64,000 bases of DNA. Origin: Norana najaformis (taxonomy: Eukaryota; Annelida; Clitellata; Crassiclitellata; Hormogastridae). Where the stretch lies: NCBI GenBank assembly GCA_964023275.1, contig OZ029929.1, forward strand, positions 6,717,437-6,781,436, given 5' to 3'. The translations under genes were made by a program, and so were the position numbers. Shown in pieces: positions 11,001 to 22,394 of the stretch. The first letter of the stretch is position 1; every line of letters begins with the position of its first letter. Below the pieces are notes generated by a model. That model was not told the DNA's origin. It searched no databases and worked only from the letters and a program-made list of their open reading frames with translations.

Positions 11001-13490
11001 ATATCTGTCTTTAAAGAGGCTATTGCACGGGATGATGGACATCTGTCTTTAAAGAGGCTATTGCACGGGATGATGGATATATGTCTTTAAAGAGGCTATT
11101 GCACGGGATGATGGATACCTGTCTTTAAAGAGGCTATTGCACGGGATGATGGATATCTGTCTTTAAAGAGGCTATTGCACGGGATGATGGACATCTGTCT
11201 TTAAAGAGGCTATTGCACGGGATGATGGATATCTGTCTTTAAAGAGGCTATTGCACGGGATGATGGATATATGTCTTTAAAGAGGCTATTGCACGGGATG
11301 ATGGATATCTGTCTTTAAAGAGGCTATTGCACGGGATGATGGATACCTGTCTTTAAAGAGGCTATTGCACGGGATGATGGATACCTGTCTTTAAAGAGGC
11401 TATTGCACGGGATGATGGACATCTGTCTTTAAAGAGGCTATTGCACGGGATGATGGATATATGTCTTTAAAGAGGCTATTGCACGGGATGATGGATATAT
11501 GTCTTTAAAGAGGCTATTGCACGGGATGATGGATATCTGTCTTTAAAGAGGCTATTGCACGGGATGATGGATATCTGTCTTTAAAGAGGCTATTGCACGG
11601 GATGATGGATATCTGTCTTTAAAGAGGCTATTGCACGGGATGATGGATATCTGTCTTTAAAGAGGCTATTGCACGGGATGATGGATATCTGTCTTTAAAG
11701 AGGCTATTGCACGGGATGATGGATATCTGTCTTTAAAGAGGCTATTGCACGGGATGATGGATATATGTCTTTAAAGAGGCTATTGCACGGGATGATGGAT
11801 ACCTGTCTTTAAAGAGGCTATTGCACGGGATGATGGATATCTGTCTTTAAAGAGGCTATTGCACGGGATGATGGACATCTGTCTTTAAAGAGGCTATTGC
11901 ACGGGATGATGGATATCTGTCTTTAAAGAGGCTATTGCACGGGATGATGGATATATGTCTTTAAAGAGGCTATTGCACGGGATGATGGACATCTGTCTTT
12001 AAAGAGGCTATTGCACGGGATGATGGATATCTGTCTTTAAAGAGGCTATTGCACGGGATGATGGATATATGTCTTTAAAGAGGCTATTGCACGGGATGAT
12101 GGACATCTGTCTTTAAAGAGGCTATTGCACGGGATGATGGATATCTGTCTTTAAAGAGGCTATTGCACGGGATGATGGATATCTGTCTTTAAAGAGGCTA
12201 TTGCACGGGATGATGGATATCTGTCTTTAAAGAGGCTCTTGCACGGGATGATGGATACCTGTCTTTAAAGAGGCTATTGCACGGGATGATGGATACCTGT
12301 CTTTAAAGAGGCTATTGCACGGGATGATGGATACCTGTCTTTAAAGAGGCTATTGCACGGGATGATGGATATCTGTCTTTAAAGAGGCTATTGCACGGGA
12401 TGATGGATATATGTCTTTAAAGAGGCTATTGCACGGGATGATGGATACCTGTCTTTAAAGAGGCTATTGCACGGAATGATGGATATCTGTCTTTAAAGAG
12501 GCTATTGCACGGGATGATGGATATCTGTCTTTAAAGAGGCTATTGCACGGGATGATGGATATCTGTCTTTAAAGAGGCTATTGCACGGGATGATGGATAT
12601 CTGTCTTTAAAGAGGCTATTGCACGGGATGATGGATATCTGTCTTTAAAGAGGCTATTGCACGGGATGATGGATATATGTCTTTAAAGAGGCTATTGCAC
12701 GGGATGATGGATATCTGTCTTTAAAGAGGCTATTGCACGGGATGATGGATATCTGTCTTTAAAGAGGCTATTGCACGGGATGATGGATATCTGTCTTTAA
12801 AGAGGCTATTGCACGGGATGATGGATATCTGTCTTTAAAGAGGCTATTGCACGGGATGATGGATATCTGTCTTTAAAGAGGCTATTGCACGGGATGATGG
12901 ATATCTGTCTTTAAAGAGGCTATTGCACGGGATGATGGATATCTGTCTTTAAAGAGGCTATTGCACGGGATGATGGATATCTGTCTTTAAAGAGGCTATT
13001 GCACGGGATGATGGATATCTGTCTTTAAAGAGGCTATTGCACGGGATGATGGATATCTGTCTTTAAAGAGGCTATTGCACGGGATGATGGATATATGTCT
13101 TTAAAGAGGCTATTGCACGGGATGATGGATACCTGTCTTTAAAGAGGCTATTGCACGGGATGATGGATATCTGTCTTTAAAGAGGCTATTGCACGGGATG
13201 ATGGACATCTGTCTTTAAAGAGGCTATTGCACGGGATGATGGATATCTGTCTTTAAAGAGGCTATTGCACGGGATGATGGATATCTGTCTTTAAAGAGGC
13301 TATTGCACGGGATGATGGATATATGTCTTTAAAGAGGCTATTGCACGGGATGATGGATATCTGTCTTTAAAGAGGCTATTGCACGGGATGATGGATACCT
13401 GTCTTTAAAGAGGCTATTGCACGGGATGATGGATACCTGTCTTTAAAGAGGCTATTGCACGGAATGATGGACTTCGTTCTTTAAAGAAGC
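8056..13490. repeat. 38-bp minisatellite, about 143 tandem copies
   Basis: The unit runs ctattgcacgggatgatgg then atatctgtctttaaagagg. Unit starts at 8056 and 13452 are exactly 142 x 38 bp apart and intermediate checkpoints stay in phase, so there is no net indel across 5.4 kb. Most variation is at one site (atatct, atatat, acatct or atacct) plus rare single substitutions. The last copy (13452-13490) is degenerate. It lies in the CACNG intron and has no coding potential. Confidence 0.97.
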
Positions 13491-14290
13491 GTTCGGTCGT
13501 TGGATAGCAGGGTTTGTGGTGATTGCGCATGTGCCTCCCTCCCACATTTCTCAGCGCCGTCAAGGAGAGCATCATAATCACCGGCGCTATATCAAATTAA
13601 ATCCGTGGAAGGTGGAAAGCGATTTTGATGGCTGGCAGTGGTGGTTATATACAAGCTGGTCCAAGATGGAGTGAAACTACTAGAAATTACAAGCGGAGGG
13701 TAGATAGGCCCTAAGAGGAAATCAGGGCTGTTGGCCTGACAGGTCTTCCAGGAGTTGGTTCCAAAGACTTGGGGCAGCACAGATTGCATGATTTGAGAGA
13801 AGACGAGACTGAAAACCGAGATAGAGAAAGGACTGAGGTGGAATCGTAATCGTAAGCATGACGAACGGAAAATTGATTACTATGACGTCATATGTTGGAA
13901 TAGCCAATGGTTTGTGAAAATACACAGTTGTCGCATTGCCCTGCGCATACAACGAACGGAATAACATGTAATTGTAACGTAAGTGTTTAGATTACTAGAC
14001 CGTTACACGCGGAATCCACGGCTCACTCGATAGAACTGGCTTGGCGAATAGGCCTAATTATGCATCGCTGTTTCCAGCTCTTAAGGCAAGGACTGCGAGT
14101 CCGTCCCTTCGAACTCTGGCGTGGCGTTTGAGACGGTATGGGTCTCCGGGGAACCATTGAACAAGCGCTTTCCACACTGTGCAATAAATTTCGCCATGCA
14201 AGAGCCGTCTGCATAAGAGAAGCATACAGCGCTCTCGCCATAGCACTCTCCCTGGGAATTACTCTAAACTAATGCATGCCAGTAGCAGAG
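13491..14290 (-). mobile_element. Non-LTR retrotransposon 3' fragment region
   Basis: The minus strand around 13967-13722 reads FQSRLLSN…AAPSLWNQLLEDL, resembling the C-terminal PxLWNxLP motif of L2/CR1-type ORF2 proteins. The remainder to 14290 is unassigned. Confidence 0.5.
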
Positions 14291-14309
14291 ACTATACTTC
14301 AATGCACGC

Positions 14310-14390
14310 ATCATGTACATGTATGTTTATTTGTATGCATGTATGTAGTCTATGCATATTTGCATGCATGTTTCTATGTATGTATGTATG

Positions 14391-14421
<31 letters not shown>

Positions 14422-14425
14422 CACA
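14310..14425. repeat. TATG microsatellite
   Basis: (TATG)n, cleanest at 14375-14420. Confidence 0.9.
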
Positions 14426-14499
14426 TAACATTATCAAGACTGTGGCTGGGATTAGTTCATTAGTTCACAGATGCAACGATATCCATCCTTCTTAATGAG

Positions 14500-14860
14500 T
14501 TACTGCTACAGGGATAACAAGTCCACTTGGACATACATGCTTTTAGCGTTTGTGAGGTCCTTAAAAGCGCTATATAAATAGCCAGATACATACATACATA
14601 CGTACTGTATATACTTGCGTGCATGCAAATACGAACAAGCATGCCCTCCAACTGTCAGAAAGTGACAGGCAGAGACAGATTTGCAGACCAGATAAGACAG
14701 GCAAAGAGTCTCAAGACAAAACAAAACAAAACATACATACATACCTATATACATACATACATACACACAAATACACACACATACATACACACATACATAC
14801 ATAAATACCTATATACATACATACATACACACATACATGTATACAGTGTATCCTCTTCAG
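14500..14860 (+). repeat. LINE/SINE 3' tail followed by ACAT microsatellite
   Basis: 'gtgaggtccttaaaagcgctatataaata' at about 14549-14580 is a family-C retroelement terminus. It is followed by (ACAT)n, with further ACAT/ACAC runs at 14730-14840. Confidence 0.7.
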
Positions 14861-16444
14861 TGGTTGAGCCATCAACAAGAAATAACTTTCCTGTAGACCA
14901 GCATCTTCATTTTACCACGAAATTCTACGTGCAATTGCAACCAGCATTTGAAAGCTATTGTTTTGCCGTAAAGCAAGACTGAAAGAATTTCTGAGTATAT
15001 AACGTGACAGAGGGCGCTATATAAATGTTCCGAAAATACGAATTAACGACCGAATGAATAGTTAAACAGCAATGGTGCGTTCCGCCAATCAGAATCGGGT
15101 CAGAATACTTGTCCTGCTGCTGCCGGCGGAGTCTGCTAAAAGCTGCCTTATATCGAGTTAGGCTGACGTCAAGGGATGCTCGCGCAGCTGGAGAAGTCAC
15201 CCGCTGGCAGTTTCTCGCAGACACGTACAGAATTATCAACGATCAGTCAACCCAGAAGTCTTTATCATCATAGCCATCCTATTCATCATCGTCGTCGTCG
15301 TGTCATCATCATTATCATCTTCTTCGTCACTTTCATCTTTTTCTTCTTCTTGTTCTTCTTTTTCTTCTGCTTCTTCTTCTTCTTCCTCCTCCTCCTACTC
15401 CTTCTTCTTCTTCTTAATCATCATCATCGTCTTCCTCCTCTTAGACATTTTATACCTAGGCATGTGCAGGGGCTCCGAGTATGCTTATTAAATCCTGTCC
15501 GTTGCTCCACCTGAGCGTCTGATAATTAAATCTCACCAGACATCGGTCAATGAGTTTTCGATGCACTGACTGTCTGCTCGTCATTTCTCCCTTTACACGC
15601 AGCAGCATCAGACGAGCAGACGAACGAACCGAACAGACAGACTGTTGTATGACTTGTCCCTGGCACATGTCTTGCCCTTGGTCGACAGTCATTCGCAGTA
15701 CCTAGTTCCATCATTTGGCAACTCTCTAATCTCTACCTGCTAAATGTCTTGCAACCATTTTGATGCAATGTTATTCGCCTCTTCAGACGATGAAGTCATA
15801 GACGGAAACAGAATAGAGACGAAGTGAAGGACACATATAGCAAAGCAATGAAATGTCAGCGATCTTAGAAAAACGAGAGAGCAACAGAGAGAGAGAGAGA
15901 GAGAGTGAGAGAGAGTGAGAGAGACAGAGAGAAAGAAACAGGGAGAACGAGACAGAGAGAGAGAGAGAAATGAACAGCTAAAGTGTAATATGGTCAGGCA
16001 AACTGGAGACAGACAGAGCAGACTTGCATATGCAGTTATATATATATACATACTTACAGATACAGATATACAGAGAGACTGATATACAGACTTACTAGAT
16101 GTAGACAGACAGAAAGACAGACTGACATAGATACATACAGACATACAGAGAGGAAAACAGCGATACAGATAGACAGACACACAGACAATGAAGTGTACAG
16201 ACAAAATGACAGACAGAGGAAATGAAATAAATAGATAAGCATATTAAGTGGAACCGGGAAAGAAAAAAACTGTTTATGGATGGAACCGAACTATTTTCTA
16301 CACACATTCACTTCTTTTCTTTTCGTGTCTCGCTGAATAAAGCCAGAAATCTAGACAGAGATTTTTACACATACAAGCTCACATAAATATAAACTAGATG
16401 GCTCTATACTTAACATATATGTAAATATGTGTGCTCTGCATCGT
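14860..16444. other. Intronic, no gene recognised
   Basis: Contains another tail-like 'gggcgctatataaat' near 15012-15026, a TTC/CTT pyrimidine tract (15270-15435), a (GA)n tract (15885-15970) and ACAG/ACAT runs (16020-16200). Confidence 0.6.
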
Positions 16445-16932
16445 ATAGACTTACACAGGGCGCTCAACATCATATAGGTCTACACAGGGCGCTCCGCGTC
16501 ATATAGGTCTACACAGGGTGCTCTGCATCGAATAGGTCTACACAGGGTGCTCTGCATCAAACAGATCTACACAGGGTGCTCTGCATCAAATAGGTCTACA
16601 CAGGGTGCTCTGCAGCATATAGGTCCATACAGGACGCTCTGCATCATATAGGTCTACACAGGGTGCTCTGAATAATATAGGTCTACACAGGGTGCTCTGC
16701 ATCATATAGGTCTACACAGGACGCTCTGCATCAAATAGGTCTACACAGAGTGCTTTGAATAATATAAATCTACACAGGGTGCTCTGCATCATATAGGCCC
16801 ACACAGGGTGCTCTGCATCATATAGATCTACACAAGACGCTCTGCGTCATATAGGTCTACACAGGACGCTCTGCATCAAATAGATCTACACAGGGTGCTC
16901 TGCAACATATAGGTCCACACAGGACGCTCGGC
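16445..16932. repeat. 29-bp minisatellite, 17 copies
   Basis: The unit is ataggtctacacagggtgct followed by ctgcatcat. Seventeen diverged copies vary at the gggcgct / gggtgct / ggacgct position. Confidence 0.92.
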
Positions 16933-18456
16933 ACTTCATCTGTATTCAATTAGAAAGCCGACTTTTGAAATATTACATATGCATAAAGACGTATATATGA
17001 AACATATATACCTATATTCACGTATATATAGATTCGTGTACATTTATTCATATATAAATGAATATGTAAATAGCCAATGATGCAGCTTCTGTTCAAATGG
17101 CGCCGACATGGTGATCTCATAAAACAGCGAAATTGGGAGATTTTGTGAGATACAGCCAAAAATGACAAAACTTATCCATAGATTTCACATCCTTATATAT
17201 ATATATATTTACATACGCATATATACATATATAGTATATGCAGTTTCGTAGGACTGGGTACATATAAATATATATTCACATCTTAGTTATGGCCGAAATA
17301 TTCCCAGTGGTCTGGAGCCGCTCTGCTGTTCGCAGACGACTAAACAGCGCGACTGAATTTGTATAGCGCATTTTCCGAAAATGACAAGGCAGGGCCAACA
17401 GAGCAAGTCATAGAACCATGAATCACGCGATTTCCAATTCGAAAATTCCGTCAACAGGTTATCTGTCTTTTCCGATCGATTATATAATTATAGGAAGGCT
17501 GAGTAAGGACTGAAGGAAGAAAAGAAAGAAAGAATGAATAAATAAATGAATAGATGGATGGACAGAAGGAAAGAATGTAGGAAGAAAGGAGGAAGGAAGC
17601 AGGAGGAAGGAAGCAAGAAGGAAAGAAGGAAAGAAAGGGAGAGAATGAATGAATGAATGAATGAAGCGATAAATGGAAAGAGGACTAGAAAGATGGAGGA
17701 AAGATGTGAAGAAAGGAAGAAATAAAAAGAATGGATGCATGAAAGAACGGAAGAAAGGAGGGAGAGAGGATGGCACGGATAGAGGAAAGAAGCAAATAGG
17801 AAAGAAAGGATTGAATGGAGTACTGAAGGAATGAAGCAGATCAAGGAATAAGGTATCACTTTACAAAAATAGAACGAATAAAGCAAGAAATTAAAAGGAA
17901 CAATTTATTAAATGAAATTTGGGTGCAAAGAATCAGAATGCGGAAGAAGGAAAGAATTAGAATAGGAATTGAGGGAAGAATTAGAACAGGGAAGGAGGAA
18001 AGAATTAGAAGATGGAAGTATTATAATATGGAAAGAGGGAAGAATAAGAATAGGGAAGGAGGGGAAGTGTAGCAAGGAATAAAAGAAGTAATGAAACGGG
18101 AACAAATAAGAGTATAAGCTAGAACGGAGGAAACTATGCCACGATTTGAAAAATAGACAAATGGGAATTAACAAAAATTATGGCATAAACTGTTAGATAG
18201 CCATGTTCCAGCGCCACTTGAGAGGTGCACAATAGGCGCAAAATAGATGTCATGATACATACTTGCGTAGTATACATGCATACAAAGGAAGAAGAGAGAG
18301 GAACAACACAACTAAGCGAAAGAGACAAACAGAGACATACAGGGAGATAAAGAGATATAGGAACAGGAAAGGAGTTTATAAGGAGGTGTAAATACGAATC
18401 CCTGCCTTTGATCGCATACTCCTTAACCTGACCTTCTTTATTTCGATGTTGTTCAG
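16933..18456. other. Intronic purine-rich and AT-rich DNA
   Basis: Imperfect GAAAG/GGAAGAA purine tract at about 17500-18110 and AT-rich microsatellite at 17190-17280. No gene. It ends at the acceptor of the last CACNG exon. Confidence 0.6.
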
Positions 18457-18731
18457 CTCTGTCTCTGGCCATCGGGGTGATCTTCTACATCTCGGCGGTC
18501 AACGACGAGGTCTCTCACCGCAAGAAATCGATCACAGCCGAGAGCGAGGGCTTCACCTACCACTACGGCTGGGCCTTCTTCTTCGCCGGGTCGTCCTTCA
18601 TGTGCTCTATGGTCGCCTCCGTCAACAACATCTCTCTCTACCTGAGACGATACCCGAATTCCGACGAACAGGCAACAGTCAAGCCCGAAGCCCTGCCGCC
18701 TAACAACCGTAACATTACAACACCCGTCTAG
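18457..18731 (+). CDS. Calcium-channel gamma / TARP-like subunit, last coding exon (TM3-TM4, PDZ-ligand C-terminus)
   Basis: Acceptor gttgttcag at 18448-18456; the exon enters at phase 1 (G|CT = Ala) and ends at TAG 18729-18731. It encodes LSLAIGVIFYISAVNDEVSHR (TM3 and second loop), a FxYHYGWAFFFAGSSFM…VNNISLYLRRY segment (TM4), then a cytoplasmic tail of only about 30 residues ending NITTPV. The ISxxNDEV and YGWxFxFA motifs are diagnostic of the CACNG/TARP family and closest to gamma-5/7 as I recall them. The terminal TTPV equals the PDZ-binding C-terminus of type I TARPs (gamma-2, -3, -4, -8), which anchors them to PSD-95-type scaffolds. The codon usage is GC-rich, unlike the AT-rich surroundings. 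Confidence 0.93.
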
Positions 18732-18752
18732 ACCCCAACCACGCAGCGGCGG

Positions 18753-18888
18753 TGGAGAGCTTAGGATAATGCCTTTCAGCAAACCACGCTGCTCTTCTGC
18801 GTTCACGAACCAATAGCTCATGCATGGGTCGTCTTTTAGTTACGAAGATCTACATGTTCCAGTATGTCAACCAATCACTCTTTCGCAA
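18753..18888 (+). repeat. First copy of a ~135-bp direct duplication
   Basis: 'tggagagcttaggat' through 'ccaatcactctttcgc' recurs, with a few substitutions, at 19990-20119. It starts 22 nt after the CACNG stop, so the first copy is probably in its 3' UTR. Confidence 0.8.
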
Positions 18889-19451
18889 AATACGAGATTC
18901 CTCGGTCACAGAATCAAAAAGGCCACGCCTACGTCCAAAGTGTACGGTCCAATCAGAAACGACGATGTCCAGTTGAAACATTCGCTAGCCGGTCACGTTT
19001 TCGACAGGCCTGCCTTTGGAATCCGACAAGCAATCGCTTACCGATGTGTAGTGTAATAATCCTTTGAAAGGTTATCTGGGCCAAATCAAGTTTACCAAAA
19101 TGCTTTGTAAAGTATTATCTCGGTTGCAGGTAGTATCAGGGAGACTAACACAATGGTTCTACGGCCACTAAACGACTAAGAATCATTAAGAATTTTAGTC
19201 TACTCCACGCCAACATTTTCTCTCATAAACCAATCGCGTTTTAGTAGGTGCCTAAGCGCCGCCCCTTGACATTTTAGCCAATCGTCAACTGACGAAGTAA
19301 CCAATCAGTAACTTATCTGTATTAACGATTAATGTACTACAATGTACGTTATATAACTGAACATTTTAACAGCGCATCTGTAAGCAGATAATGGTCGCAT
19401 AGCGGAAAACTTCACGACTGAAAGTCTCTCGCGCACACGTATAACCCAATC
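18871..19451. promoter_or_regulatory. Cluster of CCAATC motifs
   Basis: CCAATC occurs at 18871, 18949, 19230, 19278, 19301 and 19446, all on the + strand. NF-Y boxes have this core. Whether this is regulatory or reflects a repeat is unknown. Confidence 0.3.
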
Positions 19452-19989
19452 AATGGAGTCTCATTCACAGTTGACATCATGCTCAGGGTTTCTGGTCCAT
19501 ATTGCATTGAGGCATCACGACAGCCGATTGAAGTGTCCGCGACACACGGTACCCGCTCACCGAATGGCATCCCGGCGATAGAAAAAGTTACGTCCGGATC
19601 TCCCTCATGTCTCAAGGTCTCTGTTGGAAGGACACTTGGTAGTAGCTGTGGCTGGTTGGTCGCACGACCTCTGTGTCTGACGCCACTCCAGACACCATAG
19701 CGCACCACTGTATCACAAAATACGAGATTCCGCGGTCGCAGAAGACATGTGAAAGTCTGGAGCTGAACAGTGGTCCAACTGTTCTTAGGTCCACCAATTC
19801 AAAATGGCGGTCGGCCTGTGGTAACTGGTGTCCGAATAGGCTTACCGTCCTAGAACAGATCTAAGAAATAAATCCCAAACGCTGTCTCAAACTCGGTATG
19901 CTTTCGAATATATGAGAATTTTCAAGCAAGTACTGCAGTGACGAACGTGTGGGCCTATGCTAAAGTATACGAGACACGTCAATTTCCAA

Positions 19990-20119
19990 TGGAGAGCTTA
20001 GGATGATGCCCTTCACCAAACCACACTGCTCTGCGTTCATGAACCAATTGCTCATACATGGGCCGTCTTTTATTTATGAAGGTCTACATGTTCCAATGTG
20101 TCAACCAATCATTCTTTCG
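19990..20119 (+). repeat. Second copy of the ~135-bp direct duplication
   Basis: Partner of 18753-18888, offset 1,237 bp. A shorter sequence 'aaaatacgagattc' is likewise shared between 18887 and 19717. Confidence 0.8.
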
Positions 20120-20135
20120 CGATTTGAATCGTAAA

Positions 20136-20440
20136 TCGTATCGTAATCGTAATCTCTATATTTCTACAGCGCCCAACGAAAGCAAAGTCGCAGTTTATTC
20201 ACAGGCGCTCAATAAAAACAAAATCGATAGGCAAGGTTTCGCTTCAATATCAACATTCAAGAATCAGGCAGGCAGTCAGACGGACATGGTGGGTGGTGTT
20301 TGGAATTGGATCTGCAAGAGATAAGGGGAAGATGAGAAATCAGGATCTGCGGGAGTGTTTTCAGTTTCGAGTGGAAACTCCCAGATATTGCAAGGGGTGA
20401 AGTGATGGCAAATTTGTATACGCCAATACACTCCCACAAG
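20136..20440 (-). mobile_element. LINE family A, 3' fragment
   Basis: Minus-sense copy. The terminus (ATTACG)n with GCGCTGTAGAAAT lies at the left edge, and the SxLKT-type ORF2 end (FHSKLKTLP) can be read on the minus strand near 20380. Confidence 0.7.
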
Positions 20441-22187
20441 AATCCACGCTGAATTCCAAATTAATGTCATACCGACGTATTTTAGACCTATAGAAGATTT
20501 AAGATAAGGCCCCTATTTTGTCACTATATTCTAGTTTCTTTGAAATCTGAAAATAATCATAAACAAATGCCTATTATTTTAGTTTATTCGCATTAGTTAT
20601 TTGCATTGAAATAAGTTGTCTTGTGTCAGCATGATCACCCATCCAATCTTCGCAGTCGAACAGAGGCCTTGCCCCATTTACTGCAACCGAACATGATGCG
20701 AATCGAGATTAACTCATATGAGAGGATATAACTTAAATAGAAACGCAGTCTCTACATAATAGTTTAGCTGTTTCGTGTATAATTTCCAAACCGAGGATGA
20801 CTACTTTATTTTCTGGTATTAACAAGCTTATGCATGCCTGTCTGTCTACATATATGTATGCATGTGCTTCGTAATTGAAAACAATATTACCGTGACCAGA
20901 GTATTTATGCTGTTATAAAGTGACTAGATTTTGTTCGATTCCAACATACACCATAGGCCTACATAGGCCGTCTCTCTGCCTGACTTGGATCTTGACCTGG
21001 AACCGCACCCTTTTGCCTATCGATTTTGTTTTGACTGAGCGCCTGTGAATAAGCTGATCCCTGTGACTTGGCTTTCGTTGGGCACTGTAGAAATCTCGGA
21101 ATTACGATTACTGTTGCATGGTAGCCATCGAGCAACAATGTCTGGCTGTAGGGCCAATACGTCACATTTAACATTCTTGTGTATTTTTGTCAGCCATTGT
21201 ATGTTTATGATCGTTCTGGCCACATTAGTGTCTGGTGTCATCAAAAATTAGTGTTGACATACTGTCTGGTAAAGAACAGTAGGCCTAACGGTCCCCCACA
21301 GTGTTGTGTGCACCGCGGCTATTTACAGTGACCAGGCGATTTTGCGTGACTGTCTGCAACAGTACGATTGAATTTTGATAATTCCCCTTAGAAAATTCGT
21401 AAGTGCACAACGAAGCCTATATAAGAACCACGAACAACAGAATGGAAGAGGTGGTGGGTCTTGAGTTTAGAGCGAAAGATAGTCTCAGTCGCGAACATGT
21501 GGAGGAAACAGTTCCATATGGGTCACCAACTGTAAATAAATGTCAGTCAAAGACAATAAAATAGTGCAACAAGAACAGTATACCCCCGTACAACCTTCCC
21601 AGTAGACGACTGCATTAAAAGAATTACAACAGGGGCTTACGGATGACGCTGTCGACGACGACAAAAGAAGAGATGGGGAGACATGATTCAGTAAGACCTA
21701 GAGCTCCTCAGACTGAAGAAAGACGAGATTAACGATAGAAACAAATGGAAAAGAAGGATTCGCGTGGCTGACCCCTCCCCTAGGAGGGATTAATTCCAGC
21801 CACAAGGAGAGAGAGAGAACTTTCCCAGGAGACGATGATCGAAGAAAAGATCGTCATTTAACAGAACTACAAGGCATAATCAGGGATGATTGGTAGGACT
21901 GCAGATGACTTGCACGTGCTTTGTACATGACGAGTGTCAGCTTGAAGGAGATACCTTCAAACACCGGTAAAGGAAGTCATTGTGGAGGACAAAGAGGGAT
22001 AATATGGTCTTGGTAAGAGAGTTCAAGACACAGCCGTGCTGCCTGATGCATGGCTCTGGGCTCTGGCCATACACAACAATACAACTGTCATCTGATAATG
22101 CCCTCCTGATCAAAGTCACGAAGCACGCTTGACGCATCTATCTTGTCTTCAGTACGGATCTTTACGTCTTCGGCTGTTCCAACTCGG
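20441..22187. other. Intergenic, no gene recognised
   Basis: Contains the LINE-A copy at 20965. Otherwise unique-looking sequence without supported coding potential. Confidence 0.5.
20965..21120 (+). mobile_element. LINE family A, 3' fragment
   Basis: Plus-sense copy with CTTTTGCCTATCGATTTTG and the terminus GGCACTGTAGAAATCTCGG-ATTACGATTAC. Confidence 0.7.
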
Positions 22188-22394
22188 CGCTGACTTCCTC
22201 TGCGAACATCCTCCTTGTTCTCGACTCAGCGTTGACTTCCTCTGCGAACATCCTCCTTGTTCTCGACTCAGCGTTGACTTCCTCTGCGAACATCCTCCTT
22301 GTTCTCGACTCAGCGTTGACTTCCTCTGCGAACATCCTCCTTGTTCTCGACTCAGCGTTGACTTCCTCTGCGAACATCCTCCTTGTTCTCGACG
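22188..22394. repeat. 42-bp minisatellite, 5 copies
   Basis: The unit begins cgttgacttcctctgcgaac and ends ttgttctcgactcag, at 22188, 22230, 22272, 22314 and 22356 (last partial). The period is a multiple of three, so frames stay open on both strands. Confidence 0.95.

Larger units (their letters stand above)
2691..18456 (+). other. 15.8-kb last intron of the CACNG-like gene
   Basis: Donor GTGAGA at 2691 and acceptor gttgttcag ending at 18456 join phase-1 exons and give continuous CACNG sequence (ICA then LSLAIG). The intron hosts a DNA transposon, two minisatellite arrays, retroelement tails and microsatellites, each listed separately. Nothing else coding was recognised in it. Confidence 0.8.

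Noticed and set aside
8056..13490. CRISPR array
   Set aside because: Units are directly abutting with no unique spacers, in a eukaryotic intron. The 98-bp array at 22961 is rejected for the same reason.
19412..19708. Overlapping open frames on both strands near 19.4-19.7 kb
   Set aside because: Under 100 codons each, no recognisable domain, no splice context; probably chance.
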